Source: Cyclaneusma minus
Lineage: Eukaryota > Ascomycota > Leotiomycetes > Marthamycetales > Marthamycetaceae
Length of the DNA: 64,000 nt
Reading direction: 5' to 3'
NCBI GenBank assembly: GCA_037179335.1
Contig: JAKZHN010000038.1
Span: 284,217-348,216, forward strand
The position numbers were made by a program, and so were the translations under genes. The notes under the pieces are model-generated. The model did no database searches, had not been told where the DNA came from, and saw only the letters and a list, made by a program, of their open reading frames with translations. Position 1 is the stretch's first letter; each line of letters begins with the position of its first letter. Positions 46,101-58,000 of this stretch are shown in pieces.

Positions 46101-47151
46101 GTTGCAAAACCTAAATATGCGCCAGTCTCGGGATGCATCTTATTGCTGCTTTCCGCAATGCTACCGAAAGTTGCGAAGAACGAGTTGACTTGCGCAAAGG
46201 GTTGAAGAGGACTGAGACCCGTAACGACGATCTGCGTGGGAGGCCCTGGTCCAATGGATGTCTTCGGATCCCAGGCATATGGTTTCAGCAGGTATGGAGC
46301 ATCGCGCAGACGGGCTTTGTGCTGGTGGAAATCGGTATTGATATACCCCAACCTGCCACCGTTGGCCAGCCGCGGGTCCACTGGGGGAGCGTCATCTTCC
46401 TGCACAGATATTAGCGAATTTCGTCCTCCAGAAAGATGACGCTCCCCACAGATATACACGTATTACGTACCAAGCCAAACTCCTTGTAGATGGGTTTCTT
46501 CTTCTTTCTTTCACTCGAGGTAATATTCTTGTCGAGCGCAGGATCGTAGACGCATTTTTTCCCTTTGACGCCGCGTTCTGGGTCTCGCATGAGGACTCGC
46601 ATCGCCTGAGGTTCAGACTCCGTCGAAGATATTCCATTGATATTCGTGCTGTTATGGGAAGCTTCAGGATTCGTCTTGGATTCCGGCGATGGCAGCGACG
46701 ACGCCAATAACTTGGCCACTCGTGGACTGGCTGGGTGGTCGGGGGGCGAGGAATCTGTGTTGGTCAAGGGGGTAAGATTACTCTGGCTTTGCGGAGCAGC
46801 AGAGGTTGGCGCGATGGAGTTCTGCGCTGGGAGGCTGAAGACTGATGACACAGTGCTTGCGTGAGAACTTGCAGAGCCGACGCCATTGAGTAGATCGCCT
46901 TGTACAGACTCGTTGTCGTCGATATGTGCGGGCGTGGCATCGGAGGCGGCGCCATTGGTATGTTCGCTGTGACCTGCGACGGGATGCTCACGTGAGGCAG
47001 AAGTGCCGGCAACTGGCTCAGCTGCTGCAGAAGTCTTCGGCGCCTCCAGGGATTTTGATTTGGCGCGCTGTCGCTCTTTCGCCTTGTTCTTAGCAGCTCG
47101 GGGAGCGCTGGGGAAGAAATCCGCGAAGTTCGCGGTGGACGAGCGGGACAT
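43156..47151 (-). CDS. SET1: Histone H3 lysine-4 methyltransferase Set1 (COMPASS)
   Basis: Three exons (47151-46471, 46399-43315, 43259-43156; introns 71 and 55 nt) encode 1,289 residues. After a disordered Ser/Ala-rich N-terminus comes KEFGLEDDAPPVDPRL, an RRM-like domain (about 280-370, PTQIVVTGLSPLQPFAQVNSFFATFG), a long charged middle region, the N-SET block (EGYYVPNPTGCARIEGVQKI), and the SET domain with GLYAMENIATGDMIIEYVGE and RFINHSCMPNC. The last exon supplies EELTYDYKFERE and the post-SET CLCGTPACKGFLN. It is the catalytic subunit of COMPASS, which mono-, di- and trimethylates H3K4. The last intron separates the SET core from post-SET. Confidence 0.97.
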
Positions 47152-48466
47152 TGTGAGAAGCTGGCTTTACTGCTACACTCTCCGCCGTCCGCTCACCCCT
47201 AGGCACTGAAGATCCAGGCGACAGCATGCATATGGGGCGTGGTGGTGTTCTGGATGCGGTCAGTCCGGCGTGGTGAGGCCAAACTCTAGCCACGCGAGTC
47301 TTGTACCTTGCCGAGCAAGGAGTCAGAGAGGACGGCGATGCGACGCCGGAGACGTCAAACCAACAGCGGCAGAAAGGGTGCGGGCAGTCCACAGAAGATG
47401 CGCGTGTTCACGTTGACAGATAGACTGTGCGCAGGGCGGGCGGCGGCGCTGTTGTGTGGGAAAAATGAAGAGCGAGAAGAGTTGAGGTCACTGGTCGCTG
47501 GTCGCTGGTCGCTGGTCGCATTCGAATCGAAGGTCTGGTTGCGATATTTCGGGCCAGTCGCTAGCCCCGATGCGGCCGCACTAAGCACGGGGTCTGTGGA
47601 ATGGCTCACCTCAATGTCCCCAGCACACATTATTATTGTCTAGAAATAATCAAGCGTCAGATATGATCTGAGGTCCCAGTAGCTTTGAACGCCAGCGCCG
47701 TTACTATTTTCGAAGCTATTCCTGGCGGGGAATATCGGTGTTATGGCTCTACCTTCCTGGCTCCCCGCGCGGCAACAAGGCACAAAGGCCCATGCGTCAT
47801 AGGATGGCTGGTGGCTCATCTATGTGGTGGAAAGCGCGTTTCCCATTCTTCGGCAGTGTGCAAACTCACAGTGCTTAGAGCAAAGCAGCCAGCAAAGGCC
47901 CCAGCTGCTGGGAGCTTTGTCTACAGAATGGAGAGTATTTCTATTGACCTTCAACTGATGACTATTTCGATGTATTTGAGAATGAATTATTGATTGTAGC
48001 TTCCCCCCTTCCTTCGAGCATATATGACACGTACTGAGAACAAACGCGTAAAAACGCGACATGGATGGGGATCCCCTGGACACCACCCACCTTGCAATTG
48101 CTAATTGGGTACCCTTTTGACAGAGAGCAGCTGGAGCCTGTTTGGTCGCTTATACAGAGCCTTCTTTTATTCCATGTTATGACTGACTATCAAGAAGCAG
48201 TTTGATAGGATTCAGGACTGCCATCGCGAGTCGCGACTTCAGCTGGCAACTGCCGATATGCAGCTTAAAAAGGAATAAAAACGAGGGGCGCCGATCGGCA
48301 ACACCAGCATCAGGGGCCTAACTCCACAAATAAAACCATTGGCTATACAAGAGTAACAAGACGGTACCAAACAACAGGACCGTATTTCCTACACTGTCCC
48401 CCCGAGCCCTCTTAACGCCGGATCCAACGCCAGAACCAGGTATAAGTCATATAACCCGAAAGAGGA
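47152..48466. other. Intergenic region upstream of SET1
   Basis: Promoter of SET1 and 3' flank of the securin-like gene. A 7-bp tandem (CTGGTCG, four perfect units) lies at 47491-47518. No gene is supported. Confidence 0.55.
47491..47518 (+). repeat. 7-bp tandem repeat (CTGGTCG)4
   Basis: Four perfect copies of CTGGTCG, about 340 bp upstream of the SET1 start codon. Confidence 0.85.
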
Positions 48467-49887
48467 TCAATTGCCGAGGGTCAACACAAACTCATCTTCA
48501 TCATCGTCCGAGTTCCTCAAACAATCGGGCAGGCCGTCTTTCAACCCGGTCTCGGCTTCCTCCTCGTCGCTATCGAAGGCGCTAAGGAAACGGAGTTTCT
48601 TCATATCTTCTTCGTCAAATTTTGTTGCTTTGTGCTCCGCATGGGCACCTGACGCCTGGGGTTTGTCAGAGGCTGTTGAAGTGAAAGAAAGTGCGGTAGT
48701 CGATCGTGGAGGGGGCTTCGATTTCTCGTGCACAACAGTCGAGGCTGAGCGACCTTTGTTGTAACCCATGGTGCTTCTCGAGGCTGCTGCAGCCACAGCA
48801 AAGCGTGTGTTGGGAATGTTGGCTGGAGCTGGCTGAGGTTTCTTGCCGCCGGACAGAAACGGGAATCTCGACTTTGGCTTTGAAGCTCCGGCAGATACTG
48901 CAGATAGAGCCGGACGAGCGGCCGTTGCTTTGGGTGCTGTCGACAGAAGAGAAGCGGCAATCCTCGAGTTGATCGTCGATGGAGCACGGCCGGGTAGCGT
49001 CGTCTTTGCCTGGGCTGGGGCTGCTGGCTTGGGCTTCGGTTCTTCAATAGTCTTCTTGACGACAGAAGGGAGTCCGGGACAGTCGCCAACGCTCCAGTCA
49101 AGTTCTTCCATCTCCCTCAGAATTCGGTCATCCGTCTGCTTTGCTGCCTTCGCATCGGCCTCGTCCTCTCTCTTCTGCGCGAGACTGACCCCATTCTCGT
49201 CGACGGGACTGAAGTAATACTCCTGCCATCCCTTCGTGAGATTACCACCCTTCAGCATGTCGTAGTTCAAGCAGCCATCTGGGAAGTCCTCGGATATGTA
49301 CGGCAGATCCTTGGGCTTGGGTGGCATGTATTCAATGTCCCGTTCCTCCAGCGGTCCTTCATTGTCTCCGTGGATCTCCAACTTGACACTCTGCGGGTGC
49401 TGGATCTTGGCCCTGTTCGGTCTCGCGCTGGAAGGCTTTGCCTTCTTGCTGGAGTCCTTCTCGGCAGCTGGGCCAGCAGGAGTCTGGAACACCTTTGTCT
49501 TTGCATTAGTGGTCTTGTTGCCCAGAGGCGCGCGAGCCGTTTGTCCTATGAAGCGGCATGTCAGCAATTGACTTGTGGATAAGAGGATCAAGGAGACATA
49601 CCGATCGGCGTGGCCAGGGCGCTCTTGTTGAAAGCCACTCCCTTCTTGCCCCCAGTCATGAGATTCTCATTTCCCTTGCCCTTTGTCTGAAGCGCAGACT
49701 TGCCTCCTCCGAATCCAGCAGGCGCATTCTCATCGTTCAGGGGCACGCGCAGTGGTGTCTTGGAAAACTTGTTGGCCGGGGCGGGTGTCTTAGGAGCAGC
49801 ATTGCGAGTGGTCTGGTTCAGCGGCTTGGATGCGGCAAATGTCTGGTGCGTGTTGACCAGATTCTCCTGATCGCGTGCAGCAAACAT
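48467..49887 (-). CDS. Disordered nuclear-type protein with destruction-box-like motifs (securin-like candidate)
   Basis: Two exons (49887-49602 and 49545-48467; 55-nt intron) encode 454 residues. The N-terminus MFAARDQENLVNTHQTFAASKPLNQ is followed by RVPLNDENA and, across the splice junction, RAPLGNKTTN; both resemble APC/C destruction boxes (R-x-x-L then N). A mid-region (DIEYMPPKPKDLPYISEDFPDGCLNYDML...GWQEYYFSPVDENG) looks structured or conserved. The rest is Ala/Pro/Ser-rich, and the C-terminus is acidic (FDSDEEEAETGLKDG...DDDEDEF). Degron-rich N-terminus plus low complexity recalls securins, which diverge fast, but I have no direct family match. An in-frame ATG five codons upstream is also possible. 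Confidence 0.7.
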
Positions 49888-50328
49888 GGTGGGCGATGGC
49901 AAGGGAATATCTGGCAGTTTTCAAGGTCGGATAATTCGCATGGGGGAGAGTCTGGGCACCGTCGATTTGGCGGTTGTTTGCGGTCTGTGAGGATCGATAA
50001 TGCAGTTCGCGACGGCTGCGAGCTGGTCGTTCCAGATGTCCTGCTTGTTTATGTCTGTAGCCCAGCAACGGGAATGAACAGGGAGGGAGAAGCCAGGCGC
50101 GGCCCGTGCAGTAGCCCCCTACGCTCGAGCCACGCACAACTAACTACCTTAAGGACGGTTGCTGCTATCAAGGTTAGGCGGCTCTCTTGTCCAGCTTTGA
50201 CAACTCCACGACAACTTGACCAAAACCGCATCCACGTCTGCACCACGACCCGGAACCTCCTCCCTTGCCCCATCAACACTGCTCTGGAACACTCTACCGT
50301 CCGCACACTTCGCTTTAGCTAATTCACG
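49888..50328. other. Divergent promoter region
   Basis: Between the securin-like gene and tropomyosin. Nothing else is seen. Confidence 0.55.
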
Positions 50329-51055
50329 ATGGATCGCATCAAGGAGGTAAGCTCCCTCTCCCCTCCCCGCCATACCCACCCCGCCGTCCCAACCCAAGCA
50401 CCCTCCAAGGCCTCGAGGTTGCAACCACTGCGAAATCCCCCCACCCTCCTCACAATTCTACACCATCTCGCCCATCATGGTGGCCCCCAAGGTTCCCATG
50501 GCTGACACGCTCCGCCAGAAAATGAACACCCTCCGCATCGAGGCGGATGAGGCTGCAGCCAAGGCCGAGGAGCTGCAGCAGAAGGTCAAGGTGCTCGAGC
50601 AGGACAACCTCCAGAAGGAACAAGAGATCACCTCCCTCACCCACAAGAACGGTCTGCTTGAAGCCGAGGTCGACAAGCTAGAGACCGCCATCAAGGACCA
50701 CAAGGCCGCCGCCGAGACGGGCACCCAGCACGGCACCGAGAACGAGGCTTTGCAAAGGAGACTGCAGCTGCTCGAGGAGGAGGCCGAGGAGGCAGACAAG
50801 AACTTGAGGGAGACCAACGACAAGTAAGTACTCTCTAGAGCTTCAGCTTCGACCCGCATTACTCGGCAAATTGCTAACGCTACGTGTTCCAGGCTCCGTC
50901 AAACCGATGTCAAGGCCGGCCACTTCGAGCGCAAGGTGCAGGCCCTCGAGGCCGACCGCGACCAATGGGAGGCAAAGTACGAGGAGATGGCCAAGAAGTA
51001 CGCAACTGTGCAGAAGGAGTTGGAGGACTTCCAGCACGAGATTGGCAACATCTAA
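50329..51055 (+). CDS. Tropomyosin
   Basis: Three exons (50329-50346, 50519-50823, 50893-51055; introns 172 and 69 nt) encode 161 residues, the same length as S. pombe Cdc8. The first exon encodes only MDRIKE. The protein is one uninterrupted coiled coil: KMNTLRIEADEAAAKAEELQQKVKVLEQDNLQKEQEITSLTHKNGLLEAEVDKLE, ending FERKVQALEADRDQWEAKYEEMAKKYATVQKELEDFQHEIGNI. It stabilises actin cables and the contractile ring and should compete or cooperate with the myosin-I encoded 11 kb upstream. The 172-nt first intron is long for this window. Confidence 0.96.
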
Positions 51056-51335
51056 GCAGTCTTCCCGTCATATCATCGTGGGCGGAGTCAACGGGAGGAT
51101 GGAGCGCTGCGTTCTTCAAGACTCGATGCATTTGGAGCAGGTAGCGATTGCAGATGAGCTCTTTACAAGGCAGCGATGGAAATGAATACGATGGTGTTTG
51201 TTACTTGACGGCAACTGCGAGCAGCTGTTACTGCAGGGTGGCATATTGCATTTCAATCATTCGTTCTTTCGCAGGCAGCTCCATAGACATCGACTTCATT
51301 GAGATACCCATTCATGCCTCGTGTATTTGCTGGCA

Positions 51336-52103
51336 CTATTTAGCAGCCCTTGACTTACGAGACTCTGCCCTGGCTTTACTCGCCGACCTCTGCTTCTCGA
51401 CCGTGACTTTCCTCACAGCCTTGGGCTCGTAGCGGAACTTCTTCTTTTTCTTCTTCGGCCACTCCTTCTTCGCCGCCGCCTTGCCCTCTGGCTTCGCCGT
51501 AGACTTCTCCTCGCCTTCGTTCTTGGGCTCATCCTCCTGCTCATCCTCCGAGTCGTCTCCTGCAGCAACCTTTCGCAGGCCGTCCCGCGAGACATCCACT
51601 TCCTCTATTGTGACCGTCGTGTACTTGTCCTCATCAACATACTCCTCTTCGTGATCGACCGGCTCCACAGTCTTGTCGTCATCGAACCCATCCCACGATT
51701 CCTGGTCCTCGTCACTTTCAGCATCACTTCCCCCCGTATTTGCCTTCTTCAGCAGCATATTCACAGCGTTAACATGCTCTTCCAGTTCCCTCTTCCTCTC
51801 TTCCCTGACCTAGAGTAAATGTCAGCATAATCCCCTAGAGTCCCAAATCGTGTCCATATCCGATTCCCACAAAGCAAAAGTTCCACATACCGCCTTCCTA
51901 GCCTCCAGCTTCTCCGCTCTCTCCTTCGCCGCCGCCTCCTCCTGAGCCTTCTTCACACGCTGCACCTTGCGCTTATGAAAGCCCGTCAGGTAGTCGGCGC
52001 GCGCATCGAAATCGAAGTTGATTTCCTCAATCGCGGACGTGGTTTTGCGTTTCTTGGACGGTGGGGGGAGGATGGATTTGCGGGGCCGCGGATGCGCGAA
52101 CAT
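51336..52103 (-). CDS. RRP17: Ribosomal RNA-processing protein 17 (Nol12 family)
   Basis: Two exons (52103-51891 and 51809-51336; 81-nt phase-0 intron) encode 228 residues. The Nol12/Rrp17 core is ILPPPSKKRKTTSAIEEINFDFDARADYLTGFHKRKVQRVKKAQEEAAAKERAEKLEARKA followed by VREERKRELEEHVNAVN. A long acidic middle (DAESDEDQESWDGFDDD) and a Lys-rich end (EWPKKKKKKFRYEPKAVRKVTVEKQRSASKARAESRKSRAAK) follow. In yeast Rrp17 is a 5'-3' exonuclease needed for pre-60S rRNA 5'-end maturation. It is convergent with tropomyosin across 280 bp. Confidence 0.92.
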
Positions 52104-53035
52104 TGTGTCGTTTTGTATTCTCTTTTTTGGAAGATTTGAGGGGGATGTGGATGTGAATGTACGCCTAGAACAGGATTTTGTCGCCTGTGCGGCTGGGGAA
52201 AAGGTCGGCCTTTGCTTGGAAATGATGTGTCGCGGTTGGCGGTGAACTTTCGGAATTTCGCGTTGAGCCTTGTGAAAATCAGTCGTTGGGTGCTAGAGTA
52301 GCGCGGACCGGGGTTCAACGCCAGGCCTGATTCTGGAGATGATAATACAATGTAATGCAACCCCCCAAGCTGCGTAAGAAAAACTCGAATAACCCGACTT
52401 TTCAGGTTTTTCCAGGTGATTTGACTAATCTGGTTCGATCGAAATAAACGATAACTGGGATTGGAGAAAGTGACTACCTAGCTTCCTAGCTCAAGACGGC
52501 CAAGTCGGCCAAGTCAGCCAAGTCATTTGTCTAGTAAATACATCAAACATAATCGGCAACGCAGCTCTAGGGGGCCGTAGTAATTAATTCTTCAGGACAG
52601 TATGGGTGGAATAGTTGCCATTTCAGTCGTCACGCTCTCGATTCATGTAAAAGCTTAGATAGTTCAGAGAATTCACGTTCTTAGCATTCAGACATTAGGC
52701 CACCCTCATTGAATCTTCGTCACCTCCCTTCCAGTCCAGAGACATCTCATGATCCTCCTTCCCCAGGTATAACAGCAATCCGCCTCATCTTCTTCGTAAT
52801 GCATCCCGCATTGTACCCAAAATGCCAAGGAGCCCTCGCTTGATATCTTATACAATGGTAGAAGTAATGCCTTGGACGCCCGCTGCATATCCACTTGGAA
52901 TAGAAAACATGTTTTTCGTAGCCAAAGAACGCCAAAGACACCGCTTTCGCCGACCATCCAAATACGTCATCCACATTGCCTCCCTTCCCCATTGCCCACC
53001 ATCTCGCGCCCCCTACTCTCTCACATGATATATCA
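52104..53035. other. Intergenic region
   Basis: Promoter of RRP17 and 3' flank of the GPI-protein gene. Holds a 9-bp tandem (GGCCAAGTC, three units, 52498-52524) and a possible single 19-bp-family unit at 52412-52430. No gene is supported. Confidence 0.5.
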
Positions 53036-53851
53036 TCATCGCGTGAACATCAACAGGCTGACCAAGCCCAAGCCTGCAAACAGACGCATCGGAGACCATT
53101 CCGTGTCTGAGCTCCTCGCCGATCCGCTAATAAGAACATCAAATGGACTTCCGCCTCCGCTGTTGTTCTCGGCTGCGATTTGTTGTGCCTGGGCTGAATT
53201 GTCAACGCTGCTTGTCTTTGCAGCCTGCGTGGAGCTGGTCTGTGATGAGCTGCTGGTTTCGGTAGTGGTGCTTGGGGCTTCCGATGACTGTAATACAACT
53301 GAGGAGGACGATGAAGTCGAGGTTACGGTAACAGAGGATGTCTCTGACGTCGATTTAGACTTCGTGCTTGTCTTGGTCTTGGTATTGCTTGTTGTGGATG
53401 AAGAGGACGCTTCGGTGGTAGATGTCGCTTTTGTCGTACTTGTTGCCTTTTCCGTCGCGGTGGTTTCATCTGTCGCCGTCGTTTTTGTATTCGACTCGCT
53501 CGTACTTGTCGATGATGACTTTGTTGTCGTCACCGAATTGGAACAGACGGCAGGTAAAAGGTTTCCGCTTATTGTGATACCGAGCAATGTGCTAGAGCTG
53601 ACACTTTCATCGGCACACGCCTTCTGTACATCCGACTGCACCGACCTGAGACCAGCCAGACAGGCTGTTGAGCAGACAGCGCCATTCTCGAAATCCGACT
53701 TTTGACAATTCGGTATTATTTCGTCGTATATCAGTTGGCATTCTAAGGACACGCTAGTCAGACTGACGAGTTGGAAGTTTGCCAGACTGAGGGCTGCTGC
53801 GAGTCTGATGAAGGCGGGGGCAGCGAGGAGGATGGAGGCGCTTCGACGCAT
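53036..53851 (-). CDS. GPI-anchored Ser/Thr-rich cell-surface protein
   Basis: This is a single exon of 271 residues. The N-terminal signal peptide is MRRSASILLAAPAFIRLAAALS. A small Cys-containing domain follows (about 37-103; Cys in SLECQLIYDEIIPNCQ, GAVCSTACLAG, QKACADES and LPAVC). Then comes a roughly 110-residue Ser/Thr/Lys-rich mucin-like stalk and a C-terminal hydrophobic tail (MRLFAGLGLVSLLMFTR) after a small-residue stretch (LISGSARSS), the pattern of a GPI attachment signal. Fungal proteins of this layout sit in the cell wall or plasma membrane. The specific function is unknown. Confidence 0.85.
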   Translation of the reverse strand: MRRSASILLAAPAFIRLAAALSLANFQLVSLTSVSLECQLIYDEIIPNCQKSDFENGAVCSTACLAGLRSVQSDVQKACADESVSSSTLLGITISGNLLPAVCSNSVTTTKSSSTSTSESNTKTTATDETTATEKATSTTKATSTTEASSSSTTSNTKTKTSTKSKSTSETSSVTVTSTSSSSSVVLQSSEAPSTTTETSSSSQTSSTQAAKTSSVDNSAQAQQIAAENNSGGGSPFDVLISGSARSSDTEWSPMRLFAGLGLVSLLMFTR

Positions 53852-55070
53852 GGTGAAGTCCTAAGAATGTATCGCGAAGTGTTGGCTGGCCAGATACGAT
53901 CGGCGGTCGATTCGGATATGCGAAAGTTGCGAGCTGTCGCTGGATGATGACGACCTGGGAAGCCCTACGTACCCTCTCGCACCAAAAGCTGCGATCTGTG
54001 GTCGAGGCTGGCCACAACGTCCGACTCCGGCGATAGTCCAAACTCGCGACGTCGCAAAGCTCCAGCAGCTTTCCCGAAGAAGATACTGTGCGCCCGAGCT
54101 GGATGAAAGCAGACACGATCCCCGATATTCAAAACCCGAGGCGAGTGGGCGAGTGTTTGCTTATGCTGGTCGAGTGATGGAATGGCAACGGGGTGGGCGG
54201 GCAGCAAGGAACAATGGAATGTTTTGTGCAAAGAAAGACTGAAGACACCAGAAAGAGCGAAGGCACAACGAAAGACGGGTATAAACAGACGAAGGCGAAA
54301 GTTCGATAATGTCCCCGTTAGACTCCAGAGCAAGAAAGCAACGTACATACCTACGGCTGGGGCGGCAAGCGACGACCATAGCTCTCTGAGTTCAGTAGTT
54401 CCTGTGTCCAGTCTGAAACGACGACACAGCCCCTAGAAAGCTTTGGAGGAGCTCACATGTGCAAATTGATACAGTGCAACGTGGATGCAGGCGCTCTCTG
54501 AGTGCGCTGATTGGTCGCACCGTTGGACCCACGTGATGATGATTCCCATCTTTGAGGAATTCCCAGTGCATGTCCTGATCCCTGGATTGTTACCTAGATG
54601 CTAATCGTTGGCCCTTTGATTTTCCCACCCCTGGGTGGTTGGTGCAAGCGACTAATCCAGGTGCAAGCGACTAACCCGGGTGGCTTGCGTGCGAAAATCG
54701 GTTTGTGTTCCAAACGTAAGCCACCCGGGTTAATCGCTTGCATCTGGGTTAGTCGCTTGCACCTATTATTCAATGGTGGGAATTTCAAGGGCCTACGATT
54801 ATGTATTATTAAATTGATCTCATATATAAAAATGGCCATTTTCTCCTGATCGATAGTCAACATACATTAGGGCATTTCTTAGTTCGTGGAATATACGTAC
54901 ATACACATATGCAGCACGTCCCTTGTTTAGACTTCCCGTCAACGGGAACATACACCAGACGACACATCCTCTGCTGCCACCAAAACCCACCAATCCATCC
55001 GATACTGCTCGGACGACAATCCCTTTCGGACGCCGCTATGGCCTTATAACTCCCTTAGTATGCGCCGACA
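53852..55070. other. Intergenic region with a foldback element
   Basis: Divergent promoters of the GPI-protein and RTC1 genes. Contains the foldback element at 54604-54799. Other ORFs here lack protein features. Confidence 0.6.
54604..54799. mobile_element. TA-flanked foldback element (MITE-like), 196 bp
   Basis: The two halves are inverted copies of each other with roughly 80% identity over about 88 bp. The left arm starts ATCGTTGGCCCTTTGATTTT, and the right arm, read on the minus strand, starts ATCGTAGGCCCTTGAAATTC. Each arm carries two GCAAGCGACTAACCC-like words and a CCCGGGTGGCTT core before the central loop. TA dinucleotides at 54602-54603 and 54800-54801 fit a Tc1/mariner-type TA target duplication. 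There is no coding capacity, so it would be non-autonomous. Confidence 0.72.
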
Positions 55071-58000
55071 ATGGCCTCGAGGTTTGGGACTGGCAAAGGC
55101 GCATTCCGCAGGATACTGGGCCAGAACGCCGAGAGCTCGGGCGACCCCAATGCGTCCGTTGACAGCCGCAGCGACCGCCTTCTGCCCAGATCCTACTCTC
55201 CTCGGAATGCCTCCTTCCACACCGCCGCCCAGATCCGTTCTCTCGATCGCTCGCCCGAGCAAACACACGCCATCATTGCGGGCCCGAAAGTCTTCAAGAC
55301 CATCCGCGTCACCGAGTCTGAAGTGACCGAGGAGACCGATCTGCGCGCTTCCATTACGGCCCATGCCTCTGCAAATAATGAGGCATCTTCGGCCGCTCCT
55401 GACCAGCTCGACATCAAAAGTGTGAAATGGGGCCATGCCAGTCTTGCGACAATCGTCGTTACCGCCTCGGCCAATGGCAGGATCACTCTCTACGATGTCA
55501 ACCAAGGCAGGGAGGCCGGCCGTATTCACGAGCATGCGAGGCAGGTCCATGAACTGGCTATAAGCCCTTTCCAGGAAAGACTGCTCCTTTCCGCAAGTCA
55601 AGATGGCACGGTCAAGATGTTCGATCTCAAGGCTTCTGAGCAGGGCCGTAACGGGCTTGTCTTCCGATGTAAAGCCTCCTGCAAATGCAATGCCGGTGCC
55701 GTCCGAGATGTCAAGTGGTCTCCCACAGAAGGCTATATATTTGCCTGCACAACAGACCAAGGTGTGGTCCAGAAGTGGGATCTGAGAAAACCGAATGTCC
55801 CTTTGCTCAAGTTAAATGCACATGAGAGTGCTTGCTTAACCATGTCTTGGCATCCAGACGGCCAACATCTACTGACTGGAGGAGTCGACCAATATCTCAA
55901 AGTCTGGGATGTATCACCGACAGCCGACCGCCGTCAGAAACCAAAATATGTAGTCAACACTCCAGCTCCCGTCTTTTTCGTTGCCTGGCGTCCGCCGTGT
56001 TGGAGCGCAACCGGCCAGGGCAGACGAGCAGCTCAAGTTGCTGTTACCTACGATGACCGAGATCCCACCGGAAACCAGAACTCTTCCGTCCATATTTGGG
56101 ATCTCGCACGTCCCGGCTTACCCTTCAAGGAGATCACACATTGGGACTACTCCAGAACTGGACTTTTCTGGCACAATCGTGACCTGTTGTGGACTGTGGG
56201 AAAAGATGGCGAATTTAATCAAAACGATGTTGTGTTGGCTCCCAGAGTTCTTGATCGCCGTGGTCTATCAACTCTTGCACTCTCACCGTGGGGAGATCTG
56301 ACGGCTCTCCTCGAGAAACGGCATACTCTGCGTCGCGCACGACCGACAGCGTCGACTCCAACTGCTGAAATCATGCATACTGGGAATCGAGGCCAGGGCA
56401 AGAGCTCAAGTTTCGGAGACATTCCGCTCAATATAAGTAGAAGTGACTCTGAGGAAGAGGTGGTTGGAAGTTTTTTGAAACCTCGAAATCAAAGTCGCCG
56501 TCGCAATAGTGTACGAACGACGACTACCTCATCAGCTGCACATGAACAGTCAGAAAGCAAGGTCATGAACCTGGACGATGCAGTGAAAGTCACTGGCGTA
56601 TACGAGTCACGTCAGGTCATGGCCATGGGTCATGCTCCAACCACTGCAAAACGCAAAACATACATGCATTTCGCGAATCGCTATCTGCTACCCCTTGCCA
56701 GAGATCTCGTAAACCCTCAGATCCCAGAGTCACTTTCCATGGATGCCAGAATCGACACGATCTTGGATCTGTACGCAAATGCAGCGCAAGAAGTCCGTTA
56801 CTATCGGCTAGCTCAAAGCTGGCGAGTATTGGCTTATACCATGAATTTGCTCTTAGTCAGGCGAGCAAAGTATCGTCGGGATAAACGACTCAAGCAGTGG
56901 AAAGATCGCGAAGAAAAGCGCTTGAAACTGCAAAGAAAGCAGGATGGATCTCCGATGAATGCAGGGCAGCACATATTGGGCGATGTTACTCCTCGTGCTG
57001 TATCGGAGGCGAAATTTCCCATTGACTCTGCTATCCACCGCTCCTCGAGATCCATACTTTCGGAGGAGATTGAGAGTACGTCAGGCATGACAACGCCACT
57101 TGCTAGGCCGGTAAAAGATAGGGGACAGCTCAGTCCCAGGAGTAGTGCACTCAACCCGTCCATGGCTGAGCCAGAGGCATTCGAGCTTCCTCCTCCGTCT
57201 GTGCACTCTCCAGGCCAAAATTTCCCCAGGCAGCCTAATTCCCCGTCTTCAAAAGATGTACGGACTCCACATGTCGAGGGTTATGATTTCTATGGCGTGG
57301 AATCATTGACCTCGCATGCTATTGATATTGCTGCGCCTCAAAAAAAGACACCCCTTCGACTGGATATGGGCGGTCTGCCAGAAGCACCACCCTCTCGTCC
57401 GGCACCACCAGTCCGTCATGACTCATCTGAGAGTTTTGAACATGAGATGTTCTCTACTTCCAACGAATCGCAAAATGCCAACTACAACAGTTCTTTTGAT
57501 GGTAGTGATACCCACAAAGCGAGTTCATCCGGGGGCCGCAAAAGCGAGATTTTGTCTTCCGCTCAAGCCGAATTGAGTTGGAGTGACAGCACCACGCAGT
57601 CTTCTAGTGTTGGGAACGACCAAGACGCCCGCTTTTCAAGCTTTTCATCTGACGACAGGGCAGGCATTGTTGATGTTGACGGAGTACGCGCAATTCATGG
57701 CCAAATAAACCCGCCGCCAACCCTTCGTGTTCAAGAAGCTTCGTTCTCCACCAATAACGATTACGATCTGTCGACCACCCAGCTACCCAACAGCGGTCAA
57801 GTAGATTATGGTGATTCTGATCCTGAGGAACCTCCCAGTTCCGATATACTCCCAGACGACTATCTGCCCAGGCCCTGCGATCCTACATTCATGCCCGACC
57901 CTCTTGACCCCTCATCACTTGTCCAACAATTTCTCTCCTACGAAACACTCACGGGCGTCGTCTCCGCTGCCGCTTTAGTTCTATGTCTGCTCCCTTTACT

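Noticed and set aside
52412..52430. Fourth locus of the 19-bp repeat
   Set aside because: One unit (CCAGGTGATTTGACTAATC) resembles locus C, but neighbouring 19-mers do not hold the pattern.
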